Assembly: GCA_965153355.1 (NCBI GenBank)
Contig: OZ231126.1
Coordinates: forward strand, 63,550,001-63,614,000
Origin: Flaccisagitta enflata
Lineage: Eukaryota > Chaetognatha > Sagittoidea > Aphragmophora
Length of the DNA: 64,000 bases
Direction: 5' to 3'
In this document: positions 51,107 through 64,000 of the stretch, one piece after another
How the letters are laid out: the number at the start of each line of letters is the position of its first letter
How positions within the stretch are numbered: the first letter of the stretch is position 1
Translations under genes and position numbers: made by a program
Notes under the pieces: generated by a model
Databases searched by the model: none
The model's input: the letters and a program-made list of their open reading frames with translations, nothing else
Told to the model about the DNA's origin: nothing

Positions 51107-51298
51107 TATTAGTCGCGTGCTACGCAACTTTACACCCCGCTTTGTTGGTCGGTTGGTCGGTCTGTTAGTCACACTTTCCTTTTTTTCTGATTTTTATGTT
51201 TGGACCTCACCGCTCCTGCCTAAATGGTCTAGTGACCTTAAATATGGCCCTTGCCCACCCGCATGCAACTTCGGTAGCCGTGTATCCTGCCTTCTTTT
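51107..51298 (+). mobile_element. Hairpin-capped short element, TGC subfamily
   Basis: TTAGTCGCGTGCTACGCAAC, ACACCCCGCTTTGTTGGTCG, GGACCTCACCGCTCCTGCC, CCCACCCGCATGCAACTTCG, GTAGCCGTGTATCCTGCCTT. Orientation and boxes match 28009-28237, with several substitutions in the stems. Confidence 0.85.
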
Positions 51299-51802
51299 GC
51301 TTTTATTTCCCTCTTTTTTTCTTTCTTGATTGCTCTCTTCTTTTTTTTTTTTTTTTTTTTTTTTGGTATCACAGAGGCTCTCACAGGTCCCACTGGTGCC
51401 TGGACCTTTATATTAGATGGGGTGACCCCCCCCTCTGGCCGGGCCTGCATCCACAGATTGCATATGGTTAGCAGTATCTATTACTCTACTTCATTGCTGT
51501 TTTAAGGTAGTGAGGTCAGAGCAGGGACATATATAACAGTTCACTCCTGTGTTCTTCAAAACATCGGCTCTGTGTCCATTCTATGTACTCCACAATTAAG
51601 AAATGTGATTTTACCTTGGTTGATAGAGCTAAGCTATTGGTGACAGTGGCTCAATGAGCTAGTTGTTAGTTCTGTCAGGAATACTAATCAATTAACCAAT
51701 GGGCAAGCATTAAGGGGATTCTTGCAAGACAGATTTCTACCTCCAAAGAAAAAAATTTTTTTTTTTTTTGCTATTTTATATAAGTGCAGGGAAGAGAATA
51801 CC

Positions 51803-51857
<55 letters not shown>

Positions 51858-51885
51858 AAAAAAGAATGAATGAAATGATAGAAAA
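51299..51885. other. No gene seen; possible repeat remnant
   Basis: PolyT at 51338-51364 followed by unique DNA starting GGTATCACAGAGGCTCTCAC. A T run lies near 51760 and (AG)n at 51805-51853. No domain or RNA gene recognised. Confidence 0.5.
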
Positions 51886-52030
51886 AATTCTCATAACTTA
51901 AGATTCTGAGTCATGAGAAAAAGATAGAAAGATAGACAATCTGAGTTATGAGAATATAATTCTCATCACTAAGAATCTGAATGATGAGAATTTCAAAATT
52001 CTCACCACTCAGATTCTAAGTAACACGACC
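51886..52030 (-). repeat. Right arm of the 2.6-kb inverted repeat
   Basis: In reverse sense it reads GTCGTGTTACTTAGAATCTG, several TTCTCATNACTCAGATT words, then GTCTATCTTTCTATCTTTTT, in the same order as 49412-49548. Confidence 0.85.
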
Positions 52031-52298
52031 TACCCCTTCCACTCTCACTTCCTTTCTTCCTTTCTTTCTGTCATTCTTCCATTCTTTTCACGCTCTTCCT
52101 TATTTATCATTTCCTGCCTAAAAGTGTCTATATATCGCGATAACTGACGATGAAAGCGACAAAGCATATCATTTTCCAGTCATATTATGACAGACAGTTA
52201 AGAATTCCTAAAAACGTGTATACATCAATTCTGCTGTTTGAAGAGCCATAGGATCAGAAATGGAAAGGATCAACACAGTGGGCATGAAATATCAAGGA

Positions 52299-52359
<61 letters not shown>

Positions 52360-52453
52360 GGTATCGGCGAAAATTTTTTCCCTTTTGTTTGATCATTTAC
52401 AAAAATGTTGGTGAGCAAATCTATTTTAGCGCCAGTTAGCCTATCCTGTCATG

Positions 52454-52514
<61 letters not shown>

Positions 52515-52944
52515 CTTCAAATTATCAGTTTAATTCATGCAATTCCTACCCGCGTTCTATTTCTCTAAATACCATATGACGGATCTGTGATATCGGTTTT
52601 GGATGAACTAGGTTACTTAATGTACTAGCTGTAATTAATGGCCATTCACATCACTTACCTGTTTTGTTCATGCGACGTTGAGACGTTATGGACAGTAAAA
52701 AAGATGAATGGACAGAGAGGGGGGAAGGAAAGAGGAAAAAAAGAAAAGCAAGATATTATTAGTAACTTTTCACGATGGATGTATATCTGATAAGTAGCAC
52801 AATTGATCATAGAGTGGATTTCAACGACATTTGCAATTAAGTCGAGTCCGTTGTGGGCTAGAAAATTGGCAAACTGCCATAAGATTGAAGAAGACTCAAA
52901 AATGAAAAAAGAACGGAAGCATGAAGATAGAGGGAAGGAAAGAT
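52031..52944. other. No gene seen; two (AG)n arrays
   Basis: (AG)n at 52304-52354 and 52456-52510, otherwise unique DNA. Confidence 0.7.
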
Positions 52945-53351
<407 letters not shown>

Positions 53352-53416
53352 AGAGAAACAAAGGAAGAACGAAAATGACTCAAGAGCATGGGAGCATGAA
53401 GTATGAAGAAAGAAAG

Positions 53417-54786
53417 GAAGAAAGATGGAAAGAAGGTAGGAAAGAGAGAAGGAGAAAGAAAGGTAGAGATAATAAGGGATAAAAAAAAAACAAGACGATC
53501 TCTTTTTTTCATCTTAAGTTCTCAAAGTTGGATTTGAGACAGAATTAAAAAAAAATGACATTTTTGTTGGTCTCTTTTACAAAATACGCAAAAGACTTTT
53601 TCCCTTGGGCTGAATTGACATAAGCGGTGGAAGTAGCCGCAATCGGAATGGTAACAAAGTGGATGCAAGGGGTTTATGGGATGACATTGTTAAGGTTAGA
53701 AAACCAAAAGATTTGGTGGGAATCAAGTTTGTCATTTTGGACGAAATGAATCATAACAAACCTGAACCTTTTTCGTCGAATCACTTTCATCAAACACAGC
53801 AAAAATGGAAAATAGATGTTGCATACGGCATTTTACCCATCTCCAAAAGCGGTTATCTGTTGACCTACATTTAAACTTCTTTCAATTTGACTTTCATCTT
53901 ATAACTAATCTGACATCATAATAATTATGAAAAATGTATAACAAGATGTAAGGCAAGTATAAGAATATCCCTTACTACACCCAAACTAAGATAAGTGGAA
54001 GAGGGCCTTATGAGCTCTCAATGACTAGTTAGAATAAGCCCCACTCCTAGTTTTCCATAAATCATAATCTGAAAAGACCTTCTCCCTGAATCAAGCCACA
54101 AGCAAAACTGACTTTTAAAAAATAGTCAAGGGCAGATGGTTACCTGTGCAACCAAAATTCAACAAATTACCCAAGGACATCATTGAAAAGAAACCATACC
54201 CTTTAGATAGGAGGATGTAGTTGGAACCACAGCTTCTCCTACTCCTTTACCAGTCGTTTTCTTTCTGAAACCCGGTCTTTGCCTTTCTCTTTTTCCAATT
54301 CTTAATTTCATCAAAAATTTGCCCTTGGAGGCTCCCTCCTTCCCCAAACAAAAACACTCGAGTACTCTGCATCTTTCCCCGTCTGGTTAGGTTTGTCCCT
54401 TTGATGGCGTGCCCGTGGTTCTATAACTCGTATAAGTCCGTTTCTCCGTTTGTCCGTGTATCGTTCTACTAAAGTTTTTGGGAAGAGGGGATCTTCATAT
54501 ACCCCCTTCCAGATGTACCCCAAAATGAGATTTTGGCCTTAAAATAGGGGATTTCTCGCGATTTTGGGCATTTCAGGTCTTTGAGGATAGTATTTTTTTT
54601 TTTCACCACAACTTCTGCCTGATCTCCAACATGGCTTCTTCATCACTGCGAACTCATAATTCCGACTGCATTTCAAGACCGACTTTTACCTCGTTCATGG
54701 ACGTGGCGTCCCATACATCCCATGCGTCCCAGTCCCACGCGATTGTACATGCTTTGTCCCTTGTTCTCTGTTGTCACTCCCCATAA
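53417..54786. other. No supported gene
   Basis: Mostly unique DNA. A 71-codon ORF at 53659-53874 (plus) reads WDDIVKVRKPKDLVGIKFVI and is open further upstream. It has protein-like composition but no recognised family and no clear acceptor. A 70-aa minus ORF at 54311 is likewise unrecognised. Confidence 0.5.
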
Positions 54787-55322
<536 letters not shown>

Positions 55323-55616
55323 CTTTCTATGGAAAAAGCTCCCTAACTTTAGGCGTGTTTCTAGTGAAGATGAAAAACGCGTTTGTTCACGTGAAATGCG
55401 ATAACAGCGTGAACACATATTCAAGAATTTCAACTGTCCCACGAGGGAGTGAGCAAAGTGAGTGAGCCTGTGAACGGAGCGAGCGAGCAAAGCGAGCGTA
55501 GCGAAGCGGAGCGCTGCAGAGCGAGTGAGTGGTGCGAGCAAACGAACATAGCGAGCGACCGAGTGGCCCGTTCAAAACGCGGTTGTCCCTTTCTATGGAA
55601 AAAGCTCCCTAACTTT
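55323..55616. mobile_element. GTGTTTCTAGTG-family element flanked by a 28-bp direct repeat
   Basis: The element (about 55351-55588) starts AGGCGTGTTTCTAGTG, AAAAACGCGTTTGTTCACG, carries TTTCAACTGTCCCACGAGGG and a GAGCGAGCAAAGCGAGC core, and ends GGCCCGTTCAAAACGCGG. It is the reverse of the element at 29469. The flanking sequence from CTTTCTATGGAAAAAGC to CCCTAACTTT occurs exactly twice, at 55323-55350 and 55589-55616. Confidence 0.8.
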
Positions 55617-56065
55617 TTCTTTCTTGTCTTCTTTTAGCCATATTTCTTTGTTTGTCTGTTCTTTTCTCTGGCACTTCTAGATATCAGACAAGCAGAAATT
55701 TGTAAAGGCTGGACCACTGACACAAATTAGTGAACAAAAGTTTCAAATAATCAATTGTACACGTTAACAGAATTTGAAAAAAAATCTCACAAGGAACGCA
55801 ATTTGCACATCCATTTTTCTTACTTACAAAGTTGATGTCTAAGGGCGTTTCTAATCAAAACATTGGAACCAAAACGGAAGTCACCATTAATTAGTGGAAG
55901 GAGTGGATTAAAACTAGGAATTCTTGGTTCTTCATGGCATTCAAAAAAAAAAAGTTAAAAGAAAGAGGAACAGAAAATTGTCCCACATCTCATTTTACCA
56001 AAATGAAAAATACAAAGAAAAATTTCCGGTTGAGATGTGAGTTCATAAGAAAAAGGGAAGAAACC

Positions 56066-56114
<49 letters not shown>

Positions 56115-57354
56115 AGAGACAAGAGGAGAACCGGAAAGGGGTCCATGGAAAAGGACAGCTTCTGTTAAAAGGGTCGGAACGAGAACGACGTGATAGCAAC
56201 GAAGGAAAAGTTAAGGGAAAGAAGAAACTAAGAGGGTTCATTCGGTTAAATCTCTGCTTAATTTGGGATCCAAACCAGGAAGTACATTCTGAGTCCTCTA
56301 AGGAATACAAGGAAACAAGTAACAACAAAAAAAAAGAAGAAGAAATAAAAAGACCAAGAAACCAAGGAAAACATGGGGAAGAAGTCAAATTGAGAAAGAA
56401 ATTGTAGCAATAGTGCGCAGTTGAGGGTAGTGATAAGGGGGGGGGGAATGGAAGGGGGGAAAAAAGAAAAAACCAAAGAAAAAAAATTGTATCAGGCAAG
56501 AAGGCTGCGTTTTCCCGTGAGACGGCAAGGAGGGAAAGAGCAATAGGAAGGTAAACTGCAAGATTAAACAAATCGCACAATAACACGACAGCGAAAGGGG
56601 AATAGACTTTGTGCTATAGCAACCATGAAAATGGAACACAAACTTTTTCTACTGTGTTTAATCAAAGATATGGAATAAGATACAAGTAAGAAAACGTTTC
56701 CTTAATCAAGTCGTTGTTACGTATGAAAAAACTTATCAACCATAATATAAACTTAAAAAAAGATAAAGAAAAACATAAAACCAAGATGTGCTTAAGATAA
56801 GATCGCTTTGACATATTACAGCTTGCACGTGCAAATGGGAGAGGGAAAAACATTGCTAAGCCACGTAGAGCAATAAAATGTAAAAGTTATTTGACACTGG
56901 CAATTCATAGAAGTAGCAATATTCATGGAAACGAAAACTCATTTCAGGTGGAAGAGAAAGGTTGGGGTTCCGTGGTTTCTAAGAAGGGTGAAATTTAGCG
57001 GTATCTAAGAAAAAATGACGCTCCCACTTTCAAAAAGCATCACCTTTGGATTAGTTTATTTAACAACTCTTTAGATTGAAAAAAAAACCAGGGTTTTGTT
57101 GATCAGGAGAAGCACTTTTCCAAAGTTGATGCTCATCTTCAGACAGTAACATGTCTAATTTCTAGTTAGTAGATGTCTGAATCTGCAGGTAGATGGTAGG
57201 TTGAATATGGAGATTGTAGATGGCAAAAAGCGGCTGCGCACTTGGGTGGGAGATGAAAATTCAGACGACCCGTAAAAGTTTTGAATAAAAAAATCTCTTT
57301 GAGATGGGCCAAAAAGGTGGATCAGGTCGTCAAGGTCTGATACCATATGAAAGA

Positions 57355-57358
<4 letters not shown>
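55617..57358. other. No gene seen
   Basis: Unique AT-rich and A-rich DNA, (AG)n at 56068-56109, a G run near 56440. The 157-aa plus ORF at 55934 is Lys/Glu-rich, follows purine composition and includes the AG array. It is not supported as a gene. Confidence 0.6.

Positions 57359-57441
<83 letters not shown>
57359..57441. repeat. (AG)n microsatellite
   Basis: About 83 bp of pure dinucleotide. Confidence 0.98.
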
Positions 57442-57444
<3 letters not shown>

Positions 57445-59295
57445 AGATATTGAATGCAGGCAGACAGCAAGATATGTAAAAAGACAGAGAGAGGGAGACA
57501 GAGACAAAGCCAAAGCCAAAGTAACAATGAGCAGCACCGACCCACTGAATAAAAAAAAACACTTTCCGCACTTCTATCAAATACTTCGAAGAAGAGACAC
57601 GACCAAAGGGGAAAAAATTGCAAAGAACAGAAAAAGAGAAAAAAAGAGAGAAAAAAATATTTCTTTGGCCAAAAAATGCAGCAGAATTGGCTTCTTGGCG
57701 AAAGATGTAATCGAAGTTGAGTCAATGGAAGAAAGGAAGAGAGTGTAGGAAAAGGACACTCACCCCAAATATGGCGCAAATGGAAAACTCAACGGGAAAC
57801 GAAGCTTACAAGTGATACAGATGGAGGAAACGAAGGAGCGAATTGAGTGAAACAAAATCCGAATGAGTCTGATGAGGAAAACAAAATGAAGGAAGCTTCA
57901 CGGATAAAATCAAGGGAGCATGATAGGGAGACATTAAGAAACGATAAAAAATACATGAAGAATGAATGAGAAACTAGAGTGATCATCAGTTATGTAGATT
58001 GTGTTATGTTGTACATTTTTATAATCATATATTTTATTTCAATATATTATGTTGTATCATACTACATTACATTACTTGATGCAATGAATACTTCATTAAG
58101 TATGATTTATGTGCAATTAAGTTTTTGCTGAATTTATCGGACACCCTGTTAAATATCAACTTTACGCGAAGGAAAACGGCGCCTAAATGAAAACCATACT
58201 GAAATAGAAAGGGAAGATTGGGTGGAGAGAGGAGTAGAGATGCGGAAACCATGACCCTTGAAGAAGAATGTTCGCGGTATTGTCAGTCTGACACGATCGG
58301 TTAAAGACGCTGCAATACAGACGCAAGAGAGAAATATCAGATGAGGCAAGAATGAAGAAAAGAGAGACCAATAAAAAAAGGACAACGGGGAAGGAGAGGA
58401 GGCGGAGATGTCTAGACAGTCTGGTTGAAGGTAGACTAAAAATACAAGCAGAATAATGCAAAATAGCTGGGGAACAAGAAGGAAACATTTTCAAGGAATG
58501 AAAAAACAAATCTTCGGAAATAAACATACGCTTGAGTTGCGATAATCATGTCACATAATAATGACAATATCTCATGTCTATATACTTTGGAAACTCGCGA
58601 GTAGAACGCGGTAGAACATTCGCATGCCAACGATCAGACCAACATATCGAATTGTGGGGGGAACTAGCGTTCCCTTGAATGCGAATCAACTTCACAACCC
58701 TTCCCCCCCCCCCCCATGTTTTCTTCTCTCTCATTTACCTCCCATTCTCTGTTTTTTCCCTTTTCCATTTGGAGCTGACCCTTTACTGCCTTCAGTGGTC
58801 AAAGAGCGAGCTCAGACGGTCAATGGCGGAGAAAAAAATGGCACGGACGCATTGTTGCGAACACAGAAGGGGGATAAATGGGGGAAAAATTAATGCAAAC
58901 AACGGATGGAGGGGGAAAAACAGTAACGAAATGGGTAAACAAGAACAGAGTGAACAGAGAGACAAAGAGAGCGAGAATGAGCAAATAGAAGAAAAAGAAA
59001 AAACAAACAAAGACGCGACGTTGGGCTTTGATGTAGAACCAAAGGAAATATATATCTTTATTTGCGTACATGTATTTAAAGACCACGGATGATCCAAAAC
59101 TCGCTTTCCTCAGGCGAGACTCCGAAGGGTTTGTATTTGCCTGAAATGACCTATGAAGTGACCGTTTCAACAAGTTATCACGTTTCTTCGTCATAAACTT
59201 AGTCATTACTCAGTCAACCAATTTGGTAAACTGACAATCACATGCATATACACGCGTCTCTGAAAGTTGCTATTTTAAAGTTGATCAGCAATCTG
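57442..59295. other. No gene seen
   Basis: Unique DNA with an AT-rich stretch at 57990-58080, a C run at 58704-58715 and purine-rich stretches. ORFs up to 137 aa have no recognisable domains. Confidence 0.55.
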
Positions 59296-59474
59296 CATCG
59301 CTGCCCCAATCGCACGCGGCTTGGCAGAGGCCATATTTGATGTTACTAGCGCAAATGGGCAGGTGCAGTGTAGCCGAAGACTGCAAAAACGCCGAAACAG
59401 TAAAGTGTGATCAAAGTAACAAAGGAAGGACGGAAAGACAAAGCGGGGCATCGAGTCGCGTGCACGCGATTTGC
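59296..59474 (-). mobile_element. Degraded hairpin-capped element
   Basis: CCCCAATCGCACGCGGCTTG, GCAAATGGGCAGGTGCAGTG, GCCGAAGACTGCAAAAACGC, AGACAAAGCGGGGCATCGAG, TCGCGTGCACGCGATT. The left stem is lost. Both ends share AATCGC, differing from AGTCGC. Confidence 0.7.
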
Positions 59475-59839
59475 GTTTTGAGTCAATGACATGGACAAAT
59501 TCATCCCACAGTAAATTCCCATAATAAATAATGTATTTCTCATTCTACATGAAGCAAATTTCTCTTCTCTTCGGAGACTCGGAAAGGAGAGTTATTTGAT
59601 GAGAAGAGAAGGAAGGATAAGTTGTTTGATGAGGGAGGAAGAAAGGAATAATAAGTTGACCCTTTTGGCGAGGAAAATGTTGACCAGAGGCAGAATTAGT
59701 TTAGCATTTGGGTGACAAATTGTGTCATGATCCCCTTTCCTGGTCCATCCTCGGAATAGGAGCAAGGGAAAAAAACATTGCATGCTGTGGTCAAACAACC
59801 GAGAGCAAATATCTGCAAAAGCTGCAAAACGAGTGAGGA

Positions 59840-59879
<40 letters not shown>

Positions 59880-59951
59880 TTATCAGACTGTAAATACACA
59901 TTGCACCGGTTTTCGTTTGGAATTTCATGTGGTGATACTTCTCTCCCTTAG
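59475..59951. other. No gene seen; (AG)n inside
   Basis: Unique DNA with (AG)n at 59839-59875. Confidence 0.65.
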
Positions 59952-60718
59952 TACCCTGCTTTCAATATCGAGTGTTACCAGCAAAACCTTTATTGTATCT
60001 AAATTATATATTTTTGGAAATTCAGGTAGGATTTGCAAAAAAGCATATAACCTACCATTTGTTAATGCAAAATTTCAAAGGACTGGCTTAAGCCGTTTGG
60101 CTTCCACATGATTTTGAATGAAAATGAGATAAACCCCATTAGAGGATTTTTTAAAAAATTGATTAACTGACACTGTGACATTGAATCATTGTCATTTCTT
60201 AATAAATCAAGCAAAAATGGCCAGATTTGTCTTGAAAGAAGGATATTAGTCTCAGTTTATGTATCTCTGTAGAAAAAGACCAAATTTTTGAAATCTATGT
60301 GGAAAATCTGGGTTTTCCTTTGAATTTTTGAAGTTTGAGCAGCTTTCAAATAACAACAACTATATTTCAGCCCCAAAATCCTTAAAGAATGGTGAAAAGC
60401 TAAAATGATACAAGTCAAGTGTCAATTATTGACTATACATGACTTATTTGGTCATTCCAGCTCATGATGCACAAAGTTTATAAGGGTTCATACATATAAA
60501 ATCGCTCAAAAATGTGTTTTTTTGGCAAATTTTGCTCAAATTTTATCAGATTTCAAAAACATGTGGACAATAAACCGCTAGACCCAGCATGACGAAATTT
60601 TGCATGAAATAATGGTAAGTTATATGCTTTCAGACAAAACCAACAGGATTTTTTAAAAATAAATACTTTAAACGCAATAAAGGTTTTGCTGGTAACACTC
60701 GATATTGAAAGCAGGGTA
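59952..60718. mobile_element. Non-autonomous element with 44-bp terminal inverted repeats
   Basis: The left end TACCCTGCTTTCAATATCGA, continuing GTGTTACCAGCAAAACC, and the right end are inverses over about 44 bp. The 767-bp AT-rich interior has no ORF of note. The TA at both ends may be the target duplication. Confidence 0.9.
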
Positions 60719-61465
<747 letters not shown>

Positions 61466-61686
61466 CTCGTAAATATGAAATTGAATCGGAAGCAGCAGGG
61501 ATCCTTCCGCGAAAAACTTTCATAAAGCTACCCTCGCATTCACGTCATCAATTATGGAATGAGGGTGGGGGGGAAGGGGGGTTGAATTTGGAAGCCGGCT
61601 TAGTGTTGCCTGCTTGCCGTCGTCTGGTAACAGTCAGTCACCTTCAAGTTTTTATTTTGCTTCATTTTCACATAATATCAAAATTA

Positions 61687-61735
61687 AACAAGGCCAACAC
61701 CTATAAGTCGCGTGCGAGACTTACTTAATTACGTA
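61687..61735 (-). mobile_element. Left end of a hairpin-capped element leading into a satellite
   Basis: ACAAGGCCAACACCTATAAG and TCGCGTGCGAGACTTA match, in reverse, the right end of the element at 24822-25195. No matching right hairpin is found after the arrays that follow, so the element is incomplete or its end is lost. Confidence 0.8.
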
Positions 61736-61774
61736 ATCGCTTAATTGTATAAGTACGTTATTTCCTGTAATGAC

Positions 61775-62870
61775 GATAATGACTATAACTACCTATTGAC
61801 CTATAAAGGCCTACAATGACCTATAATTACCTATAATTACCTATAATTACCTACAATTACCCATAATTGAAAAATGACCTATAAGTACCTATAAAGACCT
61901 ATCATTACCTATAATTACATATGGACCAACAATTACCTATAATGATGTATGATTACCCATAATTACCTATAATAACATAATGACCTATAATTATCCATAA
62001 TGACCTATGATTACCTATAAGTACCTATAATTACCTAAAATTACCCATAATTAAATACTGACCTTTAAGTACCTATAAAGACTTATGATCACTTATAATT
62101 ACATATGGACCAATAATTACCTATAATGACCTATTATTACCCATAATTACCTATAATTACCTATAACAACATAATGACCTATAGTTACCTATAATGACCT
62201 ATGATTACCTAAAATTACCTAGAATTGCATAATGACCTATAATTACCTATAATGACCTATGATTACCTATAACTACCTATAATTACCTTTAATGACCTTT
62301 GATTACCTATAATAACCCACAATGATCTATGATTACCTATAATTACCTTTAATGACCTATAATTACCTATAATTACATAATGACCTATATTTACTTATAA
62401 TGATCTATAATAACCTTTAATTACCTATAATAATCTATAATTACATAATGACCAATAATTATCAATAATGACCTACAATTGCATAATGACCTATAATGAC
62501 CTTCAGATACGTATAATGACCTACAATTACCTATTATTACATAATGACCTATAATCACCTATGAATACCTATAATTACCTATAATGACCTATAATTACCT
62601 ATAATTACCTATATTTACCTATGATTATATACTGACCTATAATTACCAATAATGACCTACAATTGCAAAATAACCTATTATTACCCTTAATGACCTATAA
62701 ATACCTATACTTACATAATGACCTATAATAACCTATAATGACTTATGATTACCTATAATGACCTATGATTACCTATAATTGCAAAATGACCTATAATGAC
62801 CTATGATAAACTCTGATTCCCCAAAATTGCATAATGACCTATAATTACCTATAATTATTCAAATAAAAAG
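61775..62870. repeat. Decamer satellite, TACCTATAAT/GACCTATAAT
   Basis: About 1.1 kb of imperfect 10-bp units (TACCTATAAT, GACCTATAAT, GACCTATGAT), often alternating as 20-bp pairs, with ACATAATGACC as a recurrent longer-range word. AT-rich and devoid of ORFs. Confidence 0.95.
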
Positions 62871-62899
62871 TGCAATGACTATACTACTCGAATTTGAAA

Positions 62900-63240
62900 A
62901 ATGACTGAAATGATATAAAAAGACTTAAATTGACTTAAATTGACTTAAATTGACTTGTACTGACTTGTACTGACTTAAATTGACTTAAAATGAGTTAAAA
63001 TGACTTGAATTTACCTGAAATGACTTGAATTTATCTAAAATGAGTTAAATTGACTTAAAATGACCTAAATTGACTTAAATAAACTAAAATTAGAAAATGA
63101 CATAAAATGACTTAAATTGACTTATACTGCCTTAAATTGACTTATACTGAGTTAAACTGACTTAAATCGACTTGAATTTACTTAAAATGACTTAAAATGA
63201 CCTAGATTGACTTAAATTGACTAAAATTAAGTTTAATTCT
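62900..63240. repeat. Decamer satellite, GACTTAAATT/GACTTAAAAT
   Basis: About 340 bp of imperfect 10-bp units, the same decamer type as inside the elements at 41733 and (in reverse) 24822. Confidence 0.95.
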
Positions 63241-63399
63241 CTTAAGATGACAGGAATTTAAAAAACCAGTATCATCAACAGAAATTAAAAAATATCACGG
63301 AAACAAATTCGAGATGTAACACAGTTTAAGAGTAAGAATTTGAGGCAGTGATAACCAGCGGTCCACCCTGGTTTCTTTTACTTCCCTTTTCTGTCTCTT

Positions 63400-64000
63400 C
63401 CTACCTCCCAGCATCCTTTCCATCCCCTTTACCTCTTCCGCCGCCACTACCTCTGCCTCTACCTACCCTTTGACATCCTTTCCATTCCCTTAACCTCTTC
63501 TGCTAACAACTTCTGCCTCTACCTATGCTCATTTATCTTTACCACCCTCACCCTGTTGGCAGCTGCGTAGTCGCGCTCACCACCACCCCAAATCGTGCCC
63601 TATACCCTTCACGCCGCGCGCCAGTGCCGCTTCTACTCCATACCATGCCCCTACACCTCCTCCGCCGCTGCCGCTGCTGCCTCTCCTGCACCCCAGTCAT
63701 CATCCCCTAAACCTCTTCTGCCGACGACTATACTGCCTCTGGCTATCCTCTACCTACCCCAAATCAAGCTCCTACACCTCTGCCGCCGCCGCCGCTAGTG
63801 CCGCTACCTACCTCATACCATGATCCTACACTTCTGCCGCTAGTGCCGCTACCTAGCCCAGATCATGCCCCTACACCTTTTCCGCCGCCGCCGCTACTGC
63901 CACTACCTGACCCAAATTATGTCCCTTCAACTCTTCCGCCGCCGCCGCTAGTGCCGCTACCTACCCCATACCATGCCCCTACACCTCCGCTGCTGCCGCT
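63400..64000. repeat. CCG-rich minisatellite running off the right edge
   Basis: Units of about 60-66 bp of the form TACCTACCCCATACCATGCC then CCTACACCTC and TTCCGCCGCCGCCGCTAGTG. About eight to ten copies, more diverged on the left. Two short overlapping ORFs follow composition and are not called. Confidence 0.9.

Noticed and set aside
55934-56407. A 157-aa Lys/Glu-rich ORF
   Set aside because: It follows purine-rich composition and an AG array. No splice context or domain supports a gene.

Overview
The window is metazoan nuclear DNA with very low gene density and an extreme load of simple repeats: (AG)n, (AC)n, (AAAG)n, (AAG)n, (CAA)n and longer tandem units, in more than fifty arrays. The identification as animal rests on one recognisable gene, a semaphorin split into exons with good splice sites. 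The repeat load, the many small non-autonomous transposons and the intron sizes (2.7 to 5.6 kb) suggest an invertebrate. A crustacean or other microsatellite-rich arthropod is a guess that nothing here proves.

Gene content. Four consecutive internal exons of a semaphorin, most likely class 5, lie on the minus strand at 16913-17018, 11058-11265, 6530-6743 and 3719-3807. Each has AG acceptor and GT donor sites. The phases agree across every junction, and the joined reading frame covers the N-terminal part of the Sema domain continuously. The gene runs off the left edge of the window. The first coding exon (signal peptide) was not found, so much of 17-64 kb may be its first intron or upstream DNA, but that is inference. 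No other protein gene could be recognised. The long ORFs are translations of microsatellites or tandem repeats.

Mobile DNA. The most striking component is a family of about 23 short elements (roughly 95-375 bp) scattered over the whole window in both orientations. One end has a small stem-loop after ACAA and the other a larger terminal hairpin followed by an A run, as in AGTCGCGTGCACGCGACT-AAAAA. Between them are a GGGTGGGCAGG-type box and a tract of GACC/GACGGAC tetramers. The stem sequences differ between subfamilies while base pairing is kept, and the left motif changes together with the right hairpin. Some copies have grown decamer tandem arrays inside; one at the right end reaches about 1.5 kb. 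Other elements are a foldback element at 44645-45185, another at 49941-50818 nested in a larger inverted-repeat structure (49412-52030), a TIR element at 59952-60718, a second hairpin-rich family at 45859-47600, and a family ending in GTGTTTCTAGTG at 29469-29883 and 55351-55588.

Layout. 0-17 kb holds the semaphorin exons and introns. 17-43 kb is microsatellite-dominated DNA with many hairpin-element copies. 43.26-44.5 kb is an 87-bp satellite with higher-order organisation. 44.6-52 kb is a cluster of nested transposons. 52-61.6 kb is mostly unique DNA with AAAG and CT arrays. 61.7-63.25 kb is a decamer satellite, and from 63.4 kb to the right edge is a CCG-rich minisatellite.
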